Source of the DNA: Candidatus Scybalomonas excrementavium
GTDB lineage: Bacteria > Bacillota > Clostridia > Lachnospirales > Lachnospiraceae
Direction: 5' to 3'
Assembly: GCA_017694765.1 (NCBI GenBank)
Contig: JADIML010000258.1
Coordinates: 1-9,385 of the forward strand
DNA length: 9,385 nucleotides
A model generated the notes under the pieces. That model was given only the letters and a program-made list of their open reading frames with translations, was not told the origin of the DNA and made no database searches. Of the stretch, positions 6,806 through 9,385 are shown piece by piece; position 1 is the first letter of the stretch; the number at the start of each line of letters is the position of its first letter. Both the position numbers and the translations under genes were made by a program.

Positions 6806-7378
6806 ATGTTAAATTTACTTTGGGGAGCTATGATTTTAATTGCCATTGTAACAGCTTCATTTCAAGGAACAATGGCACAGGTGAATATAGCTTTTTTAGA
6901 CTCAGCAAAAGAAGCAATCGAGCTTTGTATTTTTATGTTAGGTGTTGTAGGCATGTGGTCTGGATTTATGAAAGTTGCAGAAAGTTCAGGATTAGTCAAT
7001 ATGCTATCAAAAAAATTAGGTGGGATAATGAAGTGGATGTTTCCTACAATTCCAAAAGGACATAAAGCCAGTGCTTATATTGCAACAAATATTATTGCCA
7101 ATATGTTTGGTCTTGGATGGGCAGCAACACCATCTGGATTAATGGCTATGAAGGAACTTGATAAGTTAAATGGATATCAAAAAGAGGCTAGTGATGATAT
7201 GTGTATGTTTTTAATTTTAAATATTTCATCTCTTCAATTAATCCCTATTAATATGATTGGATATCGGAGTCAATATGGTTCACCTACTCCATCGATTATT
7301 ATTATTCCAGCATTGATTGCCACAATGATTTCTACTGTTGTAGGAGTTTTGTATGCAAAATGGAAGCGGCGAACTTAA
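6806..7378 (+). CDS. spmA: Spore maturation protein A
   Basis: Integral membrane protein with a nucleoside-recognition/Gate-type domain. With SpmB it is needed for proper dehydration of the spore core and heat resistance in Bacillus and Clostridium. The 190-aa product (B. subtilis SpmA is about 196) shows hydrophobic segments near 2-18, 37-55, 132-152 and 163-184. It also has the conserved stretches KGHKASAYIATNIIANMFGL (84-103), GWAATPSGL (104-112) and LNISSLQLIP (138-147). I chose the ATG at 6806 because the family begins at MLNLLWG; an ATG at 6752 would add 18 basic residues with no support. A purine-rich AAAGGGA lies just upstream. In B. subtilis spmB follows directly. Here the stop is 2 bp from the stop of a convergent AraC-type gene, with no clear terminator between. 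Confidence 0.94.
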   Translation: MLNLLWGAMILIAIVTASFQGTMAQVNIAFLDSAKEAIELCIFMLGVVGMWSGFMKVAESSGLVNMLSKKLGGIMKWMFPTIPKGHKASAYIATNIIANMFGLGWAATPSGLMAMKELDKLNGYQKEASDDMCMFLILNISSLQLIPINMIGYRSQYGSPTPSIIIIPALIATMISTVVGVLYAKWKRRT

Positions 7379-7395
7379 ATTTATAAATAGAGTTC
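7371..7395. other. Small inverted repeat across the convergent stop codons of spmA and the AraC-type gene
   Basis: GAACT (7371-7375) and AGTTC (7391-7395) pair around an AT-rich core that contains both stop codons. Neither strand has a U-run after it, so it is not a standard intrinsic terminator. It is the only structure visible where the two transcripts meet. Confidence 0.4.
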
Positions 7396-8229
7396 ATTTG
7401 GTAAAGAAGTAGTAATGGAAGTATTTTGTTGACTCTGATATTGTTTGGGTGAGATACCCGTTTCTTTTTTGAACACTTTACGGAAATAATCAGCACCTGA
7501 AAAGCCACATGAGATCGCAATGAGTTCAAGGGAAGGTTCCCCACTTGCTAAAAGGAGTTTCGCGTGTTTTATTTTAATAGAGGTTAAGTATTGTAAAGGT
7601 GACATTTTAAGAGAACTCTGAAAAAGTCGGATGAGATGATTTTTACTTACTTCTAGTTGGGTTGCTAATTCTTCAATTCCATAAAGATACATATAATTTT
7701 CTTCCATAAGGCTGATTGCAGCACAAACAAGAGGAGGATAAGAAAGCGTAGATGTATCTGTTGTATGATTGGATAGGTGCGTTAGTAGGCTAAAACATAA
7801 AATTTCTAGTTCTTCTTGATTAGGCTCTTTCGTGTCTAAACAAGAAACGATTTGTTTGATATCTTTTTGAATGAAAAAATAATCATTGCCGTTAATATAG
7901 TTTCCATGTTGTAAGGCTTTTGTTAATAGGGTATGAGCCAATGAACCAGAGAAAGTGAGGTAAAAAAAAGAGCAAGAAGTTGTGGAATGTAAGTCGTATC
8001 CAGAATGAGCAGGTAATAGAATAGCTTGTTCTTTTTCTAACAGAAATTGTTTTTGTGTAAAGGCAGAAGAAAATAGAGATAGATTACCATTTATTGGAAA
8101 TAGTAAGCAAGGATAGTTTGTTTCACAAAGATAAAAGGTGTCATCCATTTCATTTTGTTCTTTATAAAGAAAAGATGCAATAGAAAATTGTTCTTTGATG
8201 GTATCAGAAAGAGAAGGAAAAGTATACAT
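7381..8229 (-). CDS. AraC-family transcriptional regulator inserted between spmA and spmB
   Basis: Predicted cytosolic DNA-binding regulator; ligand and targets unknown. In the 282-aa product the C-terminal AraC domain (about 168-267) has a first helix-turn-helix at 184-205 (GIEELATQLEVSKNHLIRLF) and a second at 234-255 (IAISCGFSGADYFRKVFKKE), ending in the family hallmark GISPKQY (258-264). The N-terminal half (1-130) resembles the cupin-like ligand-sensing domain of such regulators: short beta-type segments and ILLPAHSGYDLH at 70-81. It contains seven cysteines. I chose the ATG at 8229 because GAGG sits just upstream and a good promoter lies at 8264-8292. A TTG start at 8292 would add 21 residues but would overlap that promoter's -35. 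It converges on spmA and diverges from spmB, so it is well placed to control spmB. Confidence 0.9.
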   Translation of the reverse strand: MYTFPSLSDTIKEQFSIASFLYKEQNEMDDTFYLCETNYPCLLFPINGNLSLFSSAFTQKQFLLEKEQAILLPAHSGYDLHSTTSCSFFYLTFSGSLAHTLLTKALQHGNYINGNDYFFIQKDIKQIVSCLDTKEPNQEELEILCFSLLTHLSNHTTDTSTLSYPPLVCAAISLMEENYMYLYGIEELATQLEVSKNHLIRLFQSSLKMSPLQYLTSIKIKHAKLLLASGEPSLELIAISCGFSGADYFRKVFKKETGISPKQYQSQQNTSITTSLPNELYL

Positions 8230-8263
8230 AGTGAAAACCTCGTTTCTATAATATATTACATAT

Positions 8264-8292
8264 ACTATAACATTTGTATATAGACCAGACAA
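8264..8292 (-). promoter_or_regulatory. Candidate extended -10 promoter of the AraC-type gene
   Basis: Read on the - strand: TTGTCT (8292-8287, 4 of 6 matches to TTGACA), a 17-bp spacer, then TATAGT (8269-8264, 5 of 6) preceded by TGT, which makes an extended -10 (TGnTATAGT). Transcription would start near 8257 and leave a leader of about 28 nt before the chosen ATG at 8229. The fit to that start supports both calls. Confidence 0.55.
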
Positions 8293-8378
8293 GTAAAAAG
8301 AAGTAGAAATTAAGCATAGAAGTCATAGTAGAAGTAATAAATAAAAATATATAAGAAAGTAGATTGGAGATAGGTGAT
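8293..8378. promoter_or_regulatory. Divergent intergenic region, AraC-type gene and spmB
   Basis: These 86 bp must hold the spmB control region if spmB is transcribed on its own. I see no clear sigma-A, sigma-E or sigma-F/G promoter. The region has three TAGAA motifs at 8304, 8317 and 8329, the last two extended to TAGAAGT. They are spaced 13 and 12 bp and recall the phased TAGAAG set upstream of tmk. GGAG (8366-8369) is the spmB ribosome binding site. Confidence 0.5.
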
Positions 8379-8903
8379 ATGAAATGGGTTTTATATTTTT
8401 CAGATTTTTTTGTTCCAATGCTTATATTTTATCTTGTAGCATATGGATTATTAAATAAAACACAAGTTTATGATGATTTTATAAAGGGGAGTCAGGAAGG
8501 CTTTAAGACAGTCATTGGGATTATGCCTACTATTTTAGGGCTTATGATAGCCGTAGGAATGTTGCGTGCATCAGGGGCATTGGAATTGCTTAGTCTAGGC
8601 TTAAAGCCAGTAAGCTCTATCTTACATATTCCCTTTGAAGTAGTGCCAGTTTTTATCATTCGTTTATTTTCAGCATCTGCCGCAAATAGTCTGGTTTTTG
8701 ATATTTTTAAGCAGTTTGGAACGGATTCTTTACAAGGACGTATCGTATCCATTATGATGAGTTGTACAGAAACGGTATTTTATACAATGTCTGTCTATTA
8801 TATGGTGACAAAGGTAAAGCATACAAGATATACATTAAAAGGTGCTTTGTTGGCGACCAGTGTAGGGGGAATTGCAAGTCTTTTTCTAGCACAGTGGAAA
8901 TAG
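8379..8903 (+). CDS. spmB: Spore maturation protein B
   Basis: Membrane partner of SpmA in spore-core dehydration, also with a Gate-type domain. The 174-aa product (B. subtilis SpmB is about 178) has hydrophobic segments near 9-25, 45-63, 86-105, 122-143 and 155-171. It also has the family stretches LIAVGMLRASGALE (55-69 region), IRLFSASAANSLV (94-106) and SIMMSCTETVFYTMSVYY (124-141). I chose the ATG at 8379, 9 bases after GGAG (8366-8369), because the TTG at 8364 overlaps that site. The nearest + strand gene upstream is spmA, 1 kb away beyond the antisense AraC-type gene. SpmB therefore either has its own promoter or depends on a long spmA read-through transcript. No clear terminator follows. 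Confidence 0.93.
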   Translation: MKWVLYFSDFFVPMLIFYLVAYGLLNKTQVYDDFIKGSQEGFKTVIGIMPTILGLMIAVGMLRASGALELLSLGLKPVSSILHIPFEVVPVFIIRLFSASAANSLVFDIFKQFGTDSLQGRIVSIMMSCTETVFYTMSVYYMVTKVKHTRYTLKGALLATSVGGIASLFLAQWK

Positions 8904-8995
8904 AAGAAGAAACGAAAAATGAGAGCATAAAAAAATTGCGAAAAAAGAAAATAGGATAAAAATTCCATGTAAAATAATGGAGAAAGAAGTAAGAA

Positions 8996-9053
8996 AAACA
9001 CAAAATTTATTTTTCTTAAACACAAAATAAAACATATTAATAGACAGTGTTTA
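8996..9053. repeat. AAACAC boxes: direct pair plus inverted copy
   Basis: AAACACAAAAT occurs at 8996-9006 and again at 9018-9028, exactly 22 bp apart (about two helical turns). TAAACAC (9017-9023) is also repeated as its reverse complement GTGTTTA (9047-9053), 7 of 7 bases, with a 23-base gap. This layout resembles repressor half-sites, but the AT-rich background weakens the case. Confidence 0.55.
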
Positions 9054-9082
9054 TAAAATATAAATTAAATCAGAAAAAGAAT

Positions 9083-9200
9083 AAAAATGAAGGATTAATT
9101 CTGTTAATTTTCATTAAAATCTGATCACTTTGATACTTTATTTTCCTAATAGTATCTGTTATAATAGGTCATATTAGTGAAAAATGAAGGTTGATTTCGG
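9083..9200 (+). repeat. 21-bp imperfect direct repeat flanking the promoter candidate
   Basis: Copies at 9083-9103 and 9180-9200 match at 17 of 21 positions and share an identical 11-base start, AAAAATGAAGG. They are 97 bp apart, one on each side of the promoter-like sequence at 9132-9165. Confidence 0.5.
9132..9165 (+). promoter_or_regulatory. Candidate extended -10 promoter with an overlapping palindrome
   Basis: TGTTATAAT (9157-9165) is a perfect extended -10 element. A 6-bp perfect inverted repeat, GATACT (9132-9137) and AGTATC (9151-9156), ends immediately upstream of it and covers the place where the -35 would be. A TTGATA (9130-9135) is too far away (24-bp spacer) to be a normal -35. 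The palindrome could be an operator. No downstream gene is present to test this. Confidence 0.4.
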
Positions 9201-9337
9201 GATACAAATTAATTTATAAATATTCATTTATAATAGTACAATATGAGTGAAATATAGGGAGATTATTGAAAAAGTTCTGGGGATTGTATTAAGAATAAAG
9301 CAAAGGATTTAGAAAAATAATATAATAGGAGTAATAA

Positions 9338-9385
9338 CTGTCTCTTATACACATCTGACGCTGCCGACGAGTAAGGCATGGGGGG
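9338..9385. other. Illumina Nextera (Tn5) adapter read-through, not genomic
   Basis: Positions 9338-9356 are the 19-bp Tn5 mosaic end (CTGTCTCTTATACACATCT). Positions 9357-9370 (GACGCTGCCGACGA) complete the reverse complement of the Nextera Read 1 transposase adapter. The remaining 15 bases (9371-9385) look like index sequence ending in a G run, as seen with two-colour chemistry. The sharp shift from very AT-rich to GC-rich sequence at 9357 fits. This stretch should be trimmed and must not be read as a transposon. Confidence 0.97.

Larger units (their letters stand above)
8904..9337. other. Non-coding AT-rich tail after spmB
   Basis: No gene on either strand is supported: open frames here are short, low-complexity and lack ribosome binding sites. 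The region holds AAACAC boxes (8996-9053), a 21-bp imperfect direct repeat (9083-9103, 9180-9200), a palindrome plus extended -10 (9132-9165) and three TATAATAG octamers (9160, 9229, 9321). It reads like the leader of a gene that would lie beyond the contig end. Confidence 0.6.

Noticed and set aside
6667..7065. 132-aa open frame overlapping the start of spmA
   Set aside because: It starts inside the abrB terminator, runs out of frame with spmA for most of its length, and its product is low-complexity with no family resemblance.
8231..8292. Longer N-terminus of the AraC-type protein from a TTG at 8292
   Set aside because: The extra 21 residues overlap the best promoter candidate, have no ribosome binding site, and are not like regulator N-termini.
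8313..8352. Sporulation sigma-E or sigma-F/G promoter in front of spmB
   Set aside because: GCATA and TCATAGT resemble -35 elements, but no acceptable -10 lies at the right distance.
9338..9356. 19-bp sequence identical to a Tn5 mosaic end, possible transposon terminus
   Set aside because: It runs straight into the rest of the Nextera Read 1 adapter and ends at the contig edge; no transposase or second end is present.

Overview
The window looks like one short contig from a spore-forming, low-GC Bacillota, most likely class Clostridia and perhaps Lachnospiraceae. Five things point there: the AT-rich composition, strong AGGAGG-type ribosome binding sites, a tRNA-Lys gene with no encoded CCA, a core gene order matching the yaaO-tmk-holB-yaaT-yabB-yabC-abrB block known from Bacillus subtilis, and spore maturation genes. 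The genus cannot be fixed from this sequence alone.

Layout. Bases 1-59 are the 3' part of a tRNA-Lys(UUU), cut by the left edge and followed by a clear intrinsic terminator. Next, all on the + strand, come an Orn/Lys/Arg decarboxylase-family PLP enzyme (136-1644), dTMP kinase (tmk, 1928-2554), DNA polymerase III delta' subunit (holB, 2637-3623), the PSP1-domain protein RicT/YaaT (3641-4543), a YabB/TrmN6-type methyltransferase (4543-5301, overlapping ricT by one base), 16S rRNA 2'-O-ribose methyltransferase RsmI (5362-6216) and an AbrB-type regulator (6363-6626) with its own promoter and a perfect 12-bp-stem terminator. This is a housekeeping block for nucleotide supply, replication, and RNA modification and decay. 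Compared with the B. subtilis block as I know it, the positions of darA/yaaQ, yaaR, yabA and yazA are empty.

The second part (6806-8903) holds spmA and spmB, which encode the two halves of the SpmAB spore-core dehydration system. They are normally adjacent. Here they are split by an AraC-family regulator on the - strand (7381-8229), which converges on spmA with 2 bp between stop codons and diverges from spmB. This is the most biologically interesting arrangement in the window.

The last ~480 bases have no gene I can support. They contain promoter-like sequences, an operator-like palindrome and several short repeats. The final 48 bases (9338-9385) are not genomic: they begin with the Tn5 mosaic end plus the rest of an Illumina Nextera Read 1 adapter, then index-like sequence and a run of G. 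The contig therefore ends in untrimmed sequencing adapter. I found no CRISPR array, insertion sequence, phage gene or defence system. The novelty candidates are regulatory: the split spmAB locus, helically phased repeats upstream of tmk, a tandem duplication upstream of the decarboxylase, and repeats in the 3' non-coding tail.
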